DNA of 6,429 nucleotides from Chloroflexota bacterium (GCA_014383605.1 JACNHM010000463.1:1-6429), one strand, 5' to 3'. Counted from the stretch's first letter, positions 1 to 6,404 are shown. The notes: a model not told the origin generated them from the letters alone. Made by a program: numbers and translations.

Positions 1-1
1 G

Positions 2-145
2 CAGGCGTCGCCGTGGTTTTCGCCGTTTCAGCAGCCGATGATGCCGCCGGCGATGCACGGCGAGCCGACGCGCCGCTTCCGCGTCGTCGGCGAGGAGGAC
101 AGGGTGCTGGATGCCCGGCCGTGGTCGCCCGAGTTCTGGGAATAA
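2..145 (+). CDS. C-terminal end of an unidentified protein (5' end outside window)
   Basis: An open frame runs from the first bases of the window to a TAA at 143-145 and gives about 47 residues. The visible tail starts with a Pro/Met/Gln-rich stretch (PFQQPMMPPAMHGEP) and ends in a charged segment (RRFRVVGEEDRVLDARPWSPEFWE). The Pro/Met-rich part looks like a low-complexity linker, and the charged end like a short structured or exposed tail. No family can be named from so little. The frame is preferred over the competing one starting at 13 because its third codon positions are almost all G or C, as in the real genes here, and because it ends just before a clear intergenic repeat. It converges on the DUF456 gene, and no terminator hairpin is visible between the two. 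Confidence 0.55.
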   Translation, partial: QASPWFSPFQQPMMPPAMHGEPTRRFRVVGEEDRVLDARPWSPEFWE

Positions 146-188
146 GCCACGAGCACATGGAGCCGCGACCAAAACGTGATGTGTTGAG

Positions 189-230
189 TTACGCTTTACG
201 CATTACGCTTTACGTTTTACGTCTTACGAC
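189..230. repeat. Six tandem TTACGNN heptamers
   Basis: Six direct, gapless heptamers follow each other: TTACGCT, TTACGCA, TTACGCT, TTACGTT, TTACGTC, TTACGAC. The first five bases are invariant and only the last two vary. The array lies between two convergent genes, and its last unit contains the stop codon of the minus-strand DUF456 gene (TTA at 224-226). Short heptanucleotide arrays of this sort are known as intergenic repeats in some bacteria (for example STRRs in cyanobacteria). Here they are identified only by inspection. They have no dyad symmetry and so do not look like a terminator. Confidence 0.85.
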
Positions 231-730
231 GGTCTCCCCAGCGCCTGCCAGGCGAAGATGGCGACCATGATCAGAGACAGGGAAAGCTGTACGGCGGCGG
301 CCAGGAGGTAGCCCAGGAGGAAGCCGCCGCTGCTTTTGAGCGCCGGCCGCAGCCCGCCTGTTCGCCAGGCTTCCACGGCCAGAATGCCCAGCACCACGCC
401 GACGATGGCTCCGGGGAGGGAGAGCAGAAAGAATCCCGCAATGCCCAAGGCCACCCCGGCCAGCAGTGCCGGCCAAGACGCCCCACCGCGGCGAGCGCCC
501 AGCGCGCTCATCCAGAACTCTGCGCCGCCGCCGGCGATCATCAGCACCGCCAGAATGGTCAGCGTCGGCCAGCCAATGCGCTGGAAGTGATCGGCCCAGG
601 CCCACAGCAGCGCTCCCAGCCAGATGAGCACTGGCCCCGGCACCACGGGCAGGATCGCGCCCAGCATGCCTATTCCGATGACCACGTAGCCCAGCCATTG
701 CAGCAGCAGCCAACCGTTGAAATCCCCCAT
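224..730 (-). CDS. DUF456 family integral membrane protein
   Basis: A small, almost entirely hydrophobic protein of 168 residues. It has several membrane-spanning stretches (about residues 8-28, 30-48, 55-75, 85-115 and 138-163 from the chosen start), many containing Gly-rich GxxxG-like packing motifs. The N-terminal part reads GYVVIGIGMLGAILPVVPGPVLIWLG when taken in two pieces; the LPVVPGP turn between helices 1 and 2 is characteristic of DUF456 (PF04306). The function of this family is unknown; it sits in the cytoplasmic membrane. The ATG at 730 is preferred because AGGAAGAGAG lies just upstream on the minus strand. A GTG at 769 would add 13 polar residues but has no comparable ribosome site. 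The gene is transcribed divergently from gatC and converges on the gene at the left edge. Confidence 0.82.
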   Translation of the reverse strand: MGDFNGWLLLQWLGYVVIGIGMLGAILPVVPGPVLIWLGALLWAWADHFQRIGWPTLTILAVLMIAGGGAEFWMSALGARRGGASWPALLAGVALGIAGFFLLSLPGAIVGVVLGILAVEAWRTGGLRPALKSSGGFLLGYLLAAAVQLSLSLIMVAIFAWQALGRPS

Positions 731-732
731 GA

Positions 733-742
733 CTCTCTTCCT
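733..742 (-). promoter_or_regulatory. Shine-Dalgarno of the DUF456 gene (decides the start)
   Basis: The minus strand reads AGGAAGAGAG here; AGGAAG (737-742) lies six bases before the ATG at 728-730. This supports the shorter, ATG-initiated protein over the upstream GTG at 769. Confidence 0.6.
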
Positions 743-786
743 GTCTTGCCGGTAGCTCGCCCCAGGCACGGTGGCGAGCGATCAGC

Positions 787-795
787 ATTGTACCA
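787..795 (-). promoter_or_regulatory. Probable extended -10 promoter for the DUF456 gene
   Basis: The minus strand reads TGGTACAAT: a TGn extension followed by TACAAT, one mismatch from the sigma-70-type -10 box. It lies about 57 bases upstream of the chosen ATG, which would leave a leader of roughly 50 bases. I see no convincing -35 hexamer at 16-19 bases, which is tolerated with an extended -10. It faces away from the gatC promoter. The call rests on motif match alone. Confidence 0.4.
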
Positions 796-855
796 CACAA
801 GCGGTGACACCGCCACTCGCGCTCCCCGCGCAAGCGTTTGACCTTCCCCGCAACA

Positions 856-873
856 ACCCCTCAGACCCCTCAG
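856..873. repeat. Perfect 9-bp tandem duplication (ACCCCTCAG x2)
   Basis: The nonamer ACCCCTCAG occurs twice in tandem without mismatch, ending three bases before the -35 region of the gatC promoter. Its reverse complement (GTCTGAGGG register) belongs to the same sequence family as the nonamers at 4881-4907, so this is probably a genome-wide intergenic repeat type and not a gatC-specific element. Confidence 0.7.
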
Positions 874-876
874 CAT

Positions 877-905
877 TTGCTCCGCCTGCCTGAAGGTGTT
901 ATAAT
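877..905 (+). promoter_or_regulatory. Promoter of gatC-gatA
   Basis: A perfect TATAAT lies at 900-905, preceded by TG one base upstream (TGT-TATAAT), giving an extended -10. TTGCTC at 877-882 matches three of six -35 positions, with an exact 17-base spacer. The predicted start site near 912 leaves a leader of about 37 bases before the gatC ATG. This is the clearest promoter in the window and indicates a housekeeping-sigma transcript for gatCA, possibly reading into the accessory genes behind it. Confidence 0.7.
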
Positions 906-948
906 CTGGTCAGTTCGTCGCTGGCATTGCCCCTGTGCGAGGCATGGC

Positions 949-1236
949 ATGACCCTGACCCTGAAAGACGTGGAGCACATCGCTGACCTGGCCAAGCTGG
1001 CGCTCACGGCGGAGGAGAAAGAGCGCTTCCGTGAGCAGCTTTCGGCTATCCTCGACCACGCGGCTTCGCTGCAACAAGTGGACACCTCCGATATCCCACC
1101 CACAGCCACTGTGCTGCCGTTGCGCAATGTGATGCGGGACGACGAAGCGCGGCCGTCTCTCCTTCCCGAAGATGTGCTGGCCAACGCCCCCGACGCGGCG
1201 GAAGGCTGCTTCCGCGTGCGGGCTATCCTGGAGTGA
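949..1236 (+). CDS. gatC: Asp-tRNA(Asn)/Glu-tRNA(Gln) amidotransferase subunit GatC
   Basis: A 95-residue protein, the usual GatC length. GatC is the small non-catalytic subunit of cytoplasmic GatCAB. It wraps around the GatA-GatB interface and stabilises the complex that converts misacylated Glu-tRNA(Gln) and Asp-tRNA(Asn) to the amidated forms. Seen in the sequence: the N-terminal helix pattern VEHIADLAKLALTAEE, the following QLSAILDHAASLQQVDTSDI, a proline-containing link (PPTATVLPLRNVMRDD) and the C-terminal LANAPDAAEGCFRVRAIL. The last motif is usually F-x-V-P; here it is FRVR, a small deviation. The ATG at 949 is chosen because GAGG (939-942) precedes it by six bases and because family homology begins there, although the frame stays open further upstream. 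The stop is 12 bases before gatA, in a shared operon. Confidence 0.93.
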   Translation: MTLTLKDVEHIADLAKLALTAEEKERFREQLSAILDHAASLQQVDTSDIPPTATVLPLRNVMRDDEARPSLLPEDVLANAPDAAEGCFRVRAILE

Positions 1237-1248
1237 CACGGTGCGGCG

Positions 1249-2722
<1,474 letters not shown>

Positions 2723-2730
<8 letters not shown>

Positions 2731-2812
2731 ACGTGCGGTTCTGTTCACAGTGCCGGATAAGGACGGCATCCCGGTCACGATGACCGTGGGGGCGTGGCGG
2801 AGGGGAATTGAT
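2723..2812 (+). pseudogene. Possible 5' remnant of a small gene fused in frame to the DUF2283 gene
   Basis: A TTG at 2723 overlaps the end of gatA by eight bases and has a near-perfect ribosome site, AGGAGG at 2710-2715, seven bases away. It opens a 30-residue reading frame (LFTVPDKDGIPVTMTVGAW and so on) that continues without a stop into the DUF2283 protein. A hydrophobic strand, then VPDKDGxPVT, then an aromatic residue resembles from memory the start of small nuclease-like proteins of the PBECR type (VPDKDGxPVTLTxxRWxHI); the expected HI..HPE continuation is missing. The internal junction next to an independent ribosome site and ATG suggests that a deletion joined the head of one gene to the next. 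The alternative is that this is simply the true N-terminus of one 111-residue protein. The family resemblance is unverified. Confidence 0.4.
2801..2805 (+). promoter_or_regulatory. Internal Shine-Dalgarno deciding the DUF2283 start
   Basis: AGGGG within GGAGGGG lies seven bases before the ATG at 2813-2815. It supports initiation of the DUF2283 core on its own, independent of the competing TTG/AGGAGG start at 2723. Confidence 0.5.
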
Positions 2813-3058
2813 ATGGAAACACGAGGAGATGGGCGGCAGGGATTTCACCTGGCCTACGACTACGAAACGGACATCCTGCACATGGCCCTGGGTGCAGCGC
2901 GTTCGGCAATCTCCATCGAGCAGGAGGCAGATGTCTTTCTGCGGGTGGACCCGGACACCCATGAGTTGGTTGGGCTTACCATCCTGAATTTCAGCAGAAG
3001 CTTCTTGCAGCAACGCCAGAAGCTTGACGTCCCCTTGCGTATCGCTGCATATGCATAA
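2813..3058 (+). CDS. DUF2283 domain small protein
   Basis: An 81-residue protein from the chosen ATG. The core (about residues 14-65) reads AYDYETDILHMAL, then a short polar stretch, SAISIEQEADVFLRVDPDTHELVGLTILNFSRSF. This is the DUF2283 (PF10049) pattern of a YD..xDxLhixL strand pair followed by I.....vi...D..g.lvGieIln. Members are small, of unknown function, and often sit beside toxin-antitoxin-like genes, so an antitoxin-type role is a reasonable but untested idea. If the TTG at 2723 is used instead, the protein has 111 residues and overlaps gatA. Both starts have good ribosome sites; the ATG is preferred because DUF2283 proteins are usually about this short. It lies between gatA and the HEPN gene on the same strand, 73 bases before the HEPN start. 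Confidence 0.75.
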   Translation: METRGDGRQGFHLAYDYETDILHMALGAARSAISIEQEADVFLRVDPDTHELVGLTILNFSRSFLQQRQKLDVPLRIAAYA

Positions 3059-3118
3059 GCCGAAAAGCGATGTGCGATGCTTATTACGCCTACGAGCAGG
3101 CGACGGATTGACACAAGC

Positions 3119-3123
3119 GGAGG
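3119..3123 (+). promoter_or_regulatory. Shine-Dalgarno deciding the HEPN start
   Basis: GGAGG lies eight bases before a GTG at 3132. The upstream in-frame candidates (TTG 3024, ATG 3051, TTG 3108) would add residues with no HEPN resemblance, so this site selects the shorter protein. Confidence 0.55.
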
Positions 3124-3131
3124 CCGGTACT

Positions 3132-3533
3132 GTGAGAGCGGCAGAAGAGGACATCCGGGAATGGCTGGCTTACGCTGAAGCGGACCGCCAATCGGCACAC
3201 AACGCACTGCAGATGGCGGATTATCGGGACGCGGCTTTCCACTGCCAGCAAGCCATCGAGAAACTCTTGAAGACGGTGATTGTGGCCGAGACTGGCCAGC
3301 GTCCTCCATACGTTCACGACTTGCGGGCGTTACTCAGACGTATAAGGCAAATAGCCATCCCGGAGGAACTGGCGCGGGACATCTCGGATATGGACATCTA
3401 CTACACAGGAACGCGCTATCCTGGTGTGCTTGACCCTGAAATGCTTACACCAGAGCGCATCTCGTTGCTGGTAGCTCAGATGGAAGAGGTATTTCAATGG
3501 TTTTTGAGAAAGATAAACTTCGAAAGCACTTAG
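3132..3533 (+). CDS. HEPN domain protein, putative toxin of a HEPN/MNT pair
   Basis: A 133-residue, mostly helical protein of the HEPN family (PF05168 type). From the GTG start it opens with the expected amphipathic helix (EWLAYAEADRQSAHNAL), then AAFHCQQAIEKLLKTVIV (about 34-51), the diagnostic FH.QQA.EK.LK helix. Next come RPPYVHDLRALL (57-68) and YYTGTRYPG (90-98), matching the conserved HdL and RYP motifs. Arg57 and His62 form an R-x4-H, compatible with the HEPN ribonuclease motif, though in this subfamily the usual catalytic R-x4-6-H lies nearer the C-terminus, so activity is uncertain. It overlaps the MNT gene by 37 bases, a typical toxin-antitoxin operon. By analogy with HepT it would be an RNase toxin silenced by AMPylation from the partner. 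Local GC is near 53% in the lines counted, well below gatA. Confidence 0.88.
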   Translation: MRAAEEDIREWLAYAEADRQSAHNALQMADYRDAAFHCQQAIEKLLKTVIVAETGQRPPYVHDLRALLRRIRQIAIPEELARDISDMDIYYTGTRYPGVLDPEMLTPERISLLVAQMEEVFQWFLRKINFEST

Positions 3534-3880
3534 ACCGTTATCTGGCTTTCGTGCGCCGCGAAATTGACACACATAAGGCAGTACTCTATGGCTCGTACGC
3601 CTATGGCATCCCGCACGACGACAGCGACATTGATCTGGTGATCCTGTCTAACGACTTCGCCCAGATGGCAAAGCTAGAGCGGCATCAGTGGTTAGGTTGG
3701 ATCGCCTGGCAAGCAGGTACGGATTACATTCAACCCTTGGGCTTTACCCCCGAGGAATTTGATAGCGCTAGTGCCTTGAGCTTGCTGGGCGAGGTCCGAG
3801 AACGGGGTATTGTCGTCTACGAGTACGAGAAGGACGACGAATCAATCGAGATGCTGAACTGCGGAGATGGAACCCTATGA
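3497..3880 (+). CDS. MNT-type minimal nucleotidyltransferase, putative antitoxin
   Basis: A 127-residue protein of the DNA polymerase beta-like minimal nucleotidyltransferase class. The active site is explicit: GSYAYG at 32-37 and DSDIDL at 42-47 give exactly GSX10DXD (Gly32, Ser33, Asp44, Asp46), the motif of MntA antitoxins. Asp76 in TDYIQP is a good candidate for the third metal ligand. MntA-type proteins AMPylate a tyrosine of the partner HEPN toxin and block its RNase activity; that role is inferred here from family and pairing. GAAGAGG (3483-3489) stands seven bases before the ATG. The C-terminus extends about 17 residues past the usual GIVVYE end. Those last codons include the ribosome site for the next gene, and the stop overlaps its ATG as ATGA. 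Confidence 0.9.
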   Translation: MVFEKDKLRKHLDRYLAFVRREIDTHKAVLYGSYAYGIPHDDSDIDLVILSNDFAQMAKLERHQWLGWIAWQAGTDYIQPLGFTPEEFDSASALSLLGEVRERGIVVYEYEKDDESIEMLNCGDGTL

Positions 3881-4872
3881 AAGTCATCATCCCCCTGGCG
3901 GGGTTCGGCAAGCGGCTGCGGCCGCATACCTACTCCAAGCCCAAGCCGTTGCTCAACGTGGCCGGCAAGGCCGTGCTGGGCCACGTGCTGGACAAGCTGC
4001 AGGGCCTGGACATCGAGGAGATCATCTTCATCGTCGGCTACCTGGGCGACCAGATCGAGGAATACGTCACGGCCAACTACGACTTCCCCGCCCGTTACGT
4101 GGAGCAGAAAGAGTTGCTGGGCCAGGCGCACGCCATCCGGCTGGCGCGGGAGTACGTCCAGGGCGACGTGCTCATTCTCTTCGTGGACACCATCTTCGAG
4201 GCCGATCTGGCCCCGTTGCGCGAGCTGCCCAGCGACGGCGTGATCTACTGCAAAGAGGTGGATGACCCGCGCCGCTTCGGTGTGGTCACCCTCGGCGACG
4301 AAGGGTTCATCGCTCGCTTCGTGGAGAAGCCGGCCGAGCCCATCTCCAACCTGGCGGTGATCGGCCTCTACTACCTCCAGGATGGCGGCGCGCTCATGGA
4401 GGCCATTGACGAACTCATCGAGCAGGACATCCAGACTCAGGGGGAGTACTTTCTGGCCGATGCGCTGCAGATTCTGGTGGATCGAGGCCAGCGCTTCAAC
4501 GCCTGGACGGTGGAGGTGTGGGAGGATTGCGGCACGCCAGCGGCGGTGCTGCACACCAACCGCTACCTGCTGGAGCATGGTCAGGCCAACGGGGAACAGG
4601 CGCAGGCGCTCAACTCCGTGATCATCCCGCCCGTGCACATCGCGCCCACAGCGCAGGTGGAAAACTCCGTCGTCGGCCCCTACGTGACCATCGGCGAAGG
4701 TGCCGAGGTGCGCTGCTCCATCATCCGTGATTCCATCATTGACGCCGGGGCGATCATCGAAGACGCCATGCTCGACCAGTCGCTGGTGGGCAAGGACGCC
4801 GTGGTGCGAGATCGCTTCCGCCGTTTCAACGTCGGCGACTCCTCGGCGGTGGATTTCAGCCCCACGCCGTGA
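3877..4872 (+). CDS. Sugar-1-phosphate nucleotidyltransferase with beta-helix C-terminus
   Basis: A 331-residue enzyme of the RmlA/GalU-like nucleotidyltransferase group, which joins a sugar 1-phosphate to an NTP with release of pyrophosphate to make a nucleotide sugar for cell-envelope polysaccharides or glycosylation. Seen: the NTP-binding signature MKVIIPLAGFGKRLRPHT with KPKPLL (residues 1-26), Asp104 in FVDTIFEADL as the likely metal-binding Asp, VEKP (149-152), and WEDCGTP (215-221) with the second Asp at 217. The C-terminal part (about 247-312) carries hexapeptide-like repeats (VIIPPVHIAPTAQV, VVGPYVTIGEGAEV, SIIDAGAII), a left-handed beta-helix as in long-form glucose-1-phosphate thymidylyltransferases. 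The exact sugar and base cannot be read off. The usual Gly before Asp104 is Val. GGAG at 3863-3866 serves the ATG, which overlaps the MNT stop. Confidence 0.87.
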   Translation: MKVIIPLAGFGKRLRPHTYSKPKPLLNVAGKAVLGHVLDKLQGLDIEEIIFIVGYLGDQIEEYVTANYDFPARYVEQKELLGQAHAIRLAREYVQGDVLILFVDTIFEADLAPLRELPSDGVIYCKEVDDPRRFGVVTLGDEGFIARFVEKPAEPISNLAVIGLYYLQDGGALMEAIDELIEQDIQTQGEYFLADALQILVDRGQRFNAWTVEVWEDCGTPAAVLHTNRYLLEHGQANGEQAQALNSVIIPPVHIAPTAQVENSVVGPYVTIGEGAEVRCSIIRDSIIDAGAIIEDAMLDQSLVGKDAVVRDRFRRFNVGDSSAVDFSPTP

Positions 4873-4880
4873 ACAGAAGG

Positions 4881-4907
4881 GACTGATGCGTCTGAGGCGT
4901 CTGATGG
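4881..4907. repeat. Three degenerate 9-bp tandem repeats (GTCTGANGN family)
   Basis: GACTGATGC, GTCTGAGGC and GTCTGATGG follow each other without gaps in the region behind the nucleotidyltransferase gene. They share the GTCTGAGG core with the reverse complement of the duplication at 856-873, so two intergenic regions of this window hold the same repeat family. Confidence 0.65.
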
Positions 4908-4920
4908 AGGCGAGAAAGCC

Positions 4921-4941
4921 CCTCCCCCTTGCAGGGGGAGG
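4921..4941. repeat. Palindromic intergenic element, CCTCCCCC/GGGGGAGG
   Basis: A perfect 8-bp inverted repeat (CCTCCCCC at 4921-4928, GGGGGAGG at 4934-4941) with a 5-base loop TTGCA. It resembles the REP-like CCCTCCCCC...GGGGGAGG palindromes that recur between genes in many GC-rich bacteria. The plus strand continues with further G runs (4944-4946, 4948-4952, 4954-4956), giving a possible G-quadruplex. A terminator for the upstream gene is possible, but the T run (4957-4960) follows 15 bases after the stem and not directly. It sits just ahead of the next gene's start. Confidence 0.7.
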
Positions 4942-4965
4942 TTGGGAGGGGGTGGGTTTTGCGAG

Positions 4966-5208
4966 ATGGAAGGCGACGACAACGAGGCTGCCCTCACCGT
5001 CGAGTGTTACTCCGGCCACACCTACGCCCAGGAGCCGCGGGCCTTCACCTGGCAGGGCAAGCGGTGGGTGGTTGACGCGCTGGAGCGGGCCTGGCGCACT
5101 CCCGAAGGCCCCTGTTTCGTCGTGCAGGTCGAGGGAGATGCTCGTTTCCGGCTCTTGTACCGCGAGCATCTGGATCAGTGGAGCATTGTCAGCGTGGACA
5201 AGGCGTAG
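4966..5208 (+). CDS. DUF6504-like small protein
   Basis: An 80-residue protein from the ATG at 4966. The pattern [33 protein letters not shown], then a short acidic turn, [16 protein letters not shown] and QWSIVSVD matches DUF6504 (r-P..F.w.Gr.y.V..v...W ... w.V....g..y.L......W.l..v.D). This is a small, beta-rich family of unknown function that I recall from actinobacterial and chloroflexal genomes. It probably acts in the cytoplasm: no signal peptide or membrane helix. A TTG at 4942 would add eight Gly-rich residues but lies inside the palindrome/G-run element, so the ATG is preferred. The only upstream purine run, GGGAGGGGG (4944-4952), is 13 bases away, so initiation may be weak or structured. 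The frame ends 80 bases before ald. Confidence 0.68.
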   Translation: MEGDDNEAALTVECYSGHTYAQEPRAFTWQGKRWVVDALERAWRTPEGPCFVVQVEGDARFRLLYREHLDQWSIVSVDKA

Positions 5209-5244
5209 TGTGCGGTGTTCACACAGCGACGATCATAACCCGCT

Positions 5245-5264
5245 TCGCCGGCTGTGGCCGGCGA
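5245..5264. promoter_or_regulatory. Hairpin in the leader of ald
   Basis: TCGCCGGC (5245-5252) pairs fully with GCCGGCGA (5257-5264) around a TGTG loop: an 8-bp GC-rich stem. It lies 12 bases before the GGAGG of ald. There is no U tract after it, so it is not a classical terminator. It may be a leader structure or a transcript-end stabiliser for the preceding gene; no regulator can be named. Confidence 0.5.
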
Positions 5265-5276
5265 CTACACAAAACT

Positions 5277-5281
5277 GGAGG
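5277..5281 (+). promoter_or_regulatory. Shine-Dalgarno of ald (decides the start)
   Basis: A full GGAGG lies seven bases before the ATG at 5289. It settles the start against an in-frame open stretch that reaches back to 5178 and would overlap the DUF6504-like gene. Confidence 0.8.
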
Positions 5282-5288
5282 ATCAAAG

Positions 5289-6404
5289 ATGATCATCGGC
5301 GTACCCAAGGAAATCAAGGACAACGAGTATCGGGTTTCGCTCCCCCCGGGCGGTGCACACCTGTTGGCCGATGCCGGGCATCAGGTCCTGGTGGAGACCC
5401 ACGCCGGGGAAGGGAGTGGCTTTTCCGAAGCCGAGTACGAGCGAGCTGGCGCTGAACTGGTGGGCTCGCCGGCTGAAGTCTTTGGGAGAGCGGAAATGGT
5501 GCTGAAGGTCAAAGAGCCGATGCCCCAGGAGTACGATTTCCTGCGCCCGGGGCTCCTGCTGTTCACCTATCTGCATCTGGCCGCTTGTGAGGATCTGACC
5601 CGCGAGCTGCAGAGCCGCGGCGTTACCGGCATTGCCTATGAGACAGTCGAGTTACCCAATGGCAGCCTGCCGCTGCTGACACCCATGAGTGAGGTGGCCG
5701 GTCGGATGTCGGTGCAGGAGGCCGCGCACTTTCTGGAGAAGATGAACGGTGGACGGGGGAAACTCCTGGGGGGAGTGCCTGGCGTGCGGCCTGCCGGTGT
5801 GGCCGTTATCGGCGGCGGGGTGGTAGGTACCAGTGCCGCGCACATCGCTCTGGGCATGGGGGCCCACGTGACCATCTTGGACATCAATATCGAGCGGCTG
5901 CGCTATCTGAGCGAGATCCTGCACGGCAATCTGACCACCTTGAGTTCCAATCCCCTGCACATCGCCGAAACGGTGCGCTTTGCCGACGTGGTGATTGGCG
6001 CCGTGCTGATCGCTGGGGCCAAGGCCCCCCGTCTGGTGACGCGGGAGATGATCAGCACCATGAAGCCGGGGAGTGTGGTGGTGGACGTGGCCATTGACCA
6101 GGGTGGCTGCATGGAGACCTCGCGCCCCACGACGCACAGCGATCCGGTCTATCTGGTGGATGGGGTGATCCATTATTGTGTGACCAACATGCCGGGAGCT
6201 GTGCCACGGACTTCGACCTATGCTTTGTCCAATGCCACCCTGCCTTACGTCGTGAAGCTGGCCAATCATGGCTTCTTCGAAGCCGTGAGCAGAGATCCCG
6301 CTTTGGCCAAGGGTGTGAATGTATTTGCTGGCCACATCACCTACGCCGCGGTGGCTGAGGCCTTTGGGCTGGCCTATACGCCGCTGGAGCAGTTGCTGGG
6401 CTGA
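5289..6404 (+). CDS. ald: Alanine dehydrogenase
   Basis: A complete 371-residue NAD-dependent alanine dehydrogenase (EC 1.4.1.1), which interconverts L-alanine and pyruvate plus ammonia in the cytosol; the family is hexameric. All known active-site positions are present at the family numbering: Arg15 (EYRVSL), Lys75 (LKVKEP), His96 (TYLHLA) and Asp270 (VDVAIDQGG). The N-terminal block [18 protein letters not shown] is diagnostic. The Rossmann fold carries VIGGGVVG (173-180) with Asp198 at the end of the second strand (TILDIN), the NAD-ribose acidic residue. The C-terminal [19 protein letters not shown] and [20 protein letters not shown] are typical and distinguish it from NAD(P) transhydrogenase alpha subunits, which are otherwise related. 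No convincing promoter is visible in the 80 bases upstream. It could serve alanine catabolism or ammonium assimilation. Confidence 0.96.
   Translation: MIIGVPKEIKDNEYRVSLPPGGAHLLADAGHQVLVETHAGEGSGFSEAEYERAGAELVGSPAEVFGRAEMVLKVKEPMPQEYDFLRPGLLLFTYLHLAACEDLTRELQSRGVTGIAYETVELPNGSLPLLTPMSEVAGRMSVQEAAHFLEKMNGGRGKLLGGVPGVRPAGVAVIGGGVVGTSAAHIALGMGAHVTILDINIERLRYLSEILHGNLTTLSSNPLHIAETVRFADVVIGAVLIAGAKAPRLVTREMISTMKPGSVVVDVAIDQGGCMETSRPTTHSDPVYLVDGVIHYCVTNMPGAVPRTSTYALSNATLPYVVKLANHGFFEAVSRDPALAKGVNVFAGHITYAAVAEAFGLAYTPLEQLLG

Noticed and set aside
2993..3025. Repeated AGAAGCTT, including the palindrome AGAAGCTTCT, inside the DUF2283 gene
   Set aside because: It lies fully in coding sequence and encodes ordinary residues (SRSFLQQRQKL); short enough to arise by chance.
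3055..3084. Inverted repeat ATAAGC/GCTTAT around an 18-base spacer, as a terminator after the DUF2283 gene
   Set aside because: Only six pairs, AT-rich, with a large loop and no T run; too weak to call.
3108..3136. A perfect TTGACA followed 17 bases later by TGTGAG, as a promoter for the HEPN gene
   Set aside because: The -10 matches only three of six bases and overlaps the chosen GTG, so transcription would start inside the gene. Probably chance.
3817..5169. A 450-codon open frame on the minus strand opposite the nucleotidyltransferase and the DUF6504-like gene
   Set aside because: Its translation is rich in His, Asp, Val, Leu and Gln with no domain. It is the antisense shadow of a high-GC gene whose third positions are nearly always G or C.
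5208..5224. GTGTG-N7-CACAC as a CRP/FNR-type site
   Set aside because: The half-site spacing does not fit the TGTGA-N6-TCACA consensus, and no promoter is placed to use it. Kept only as part of the leader observation.
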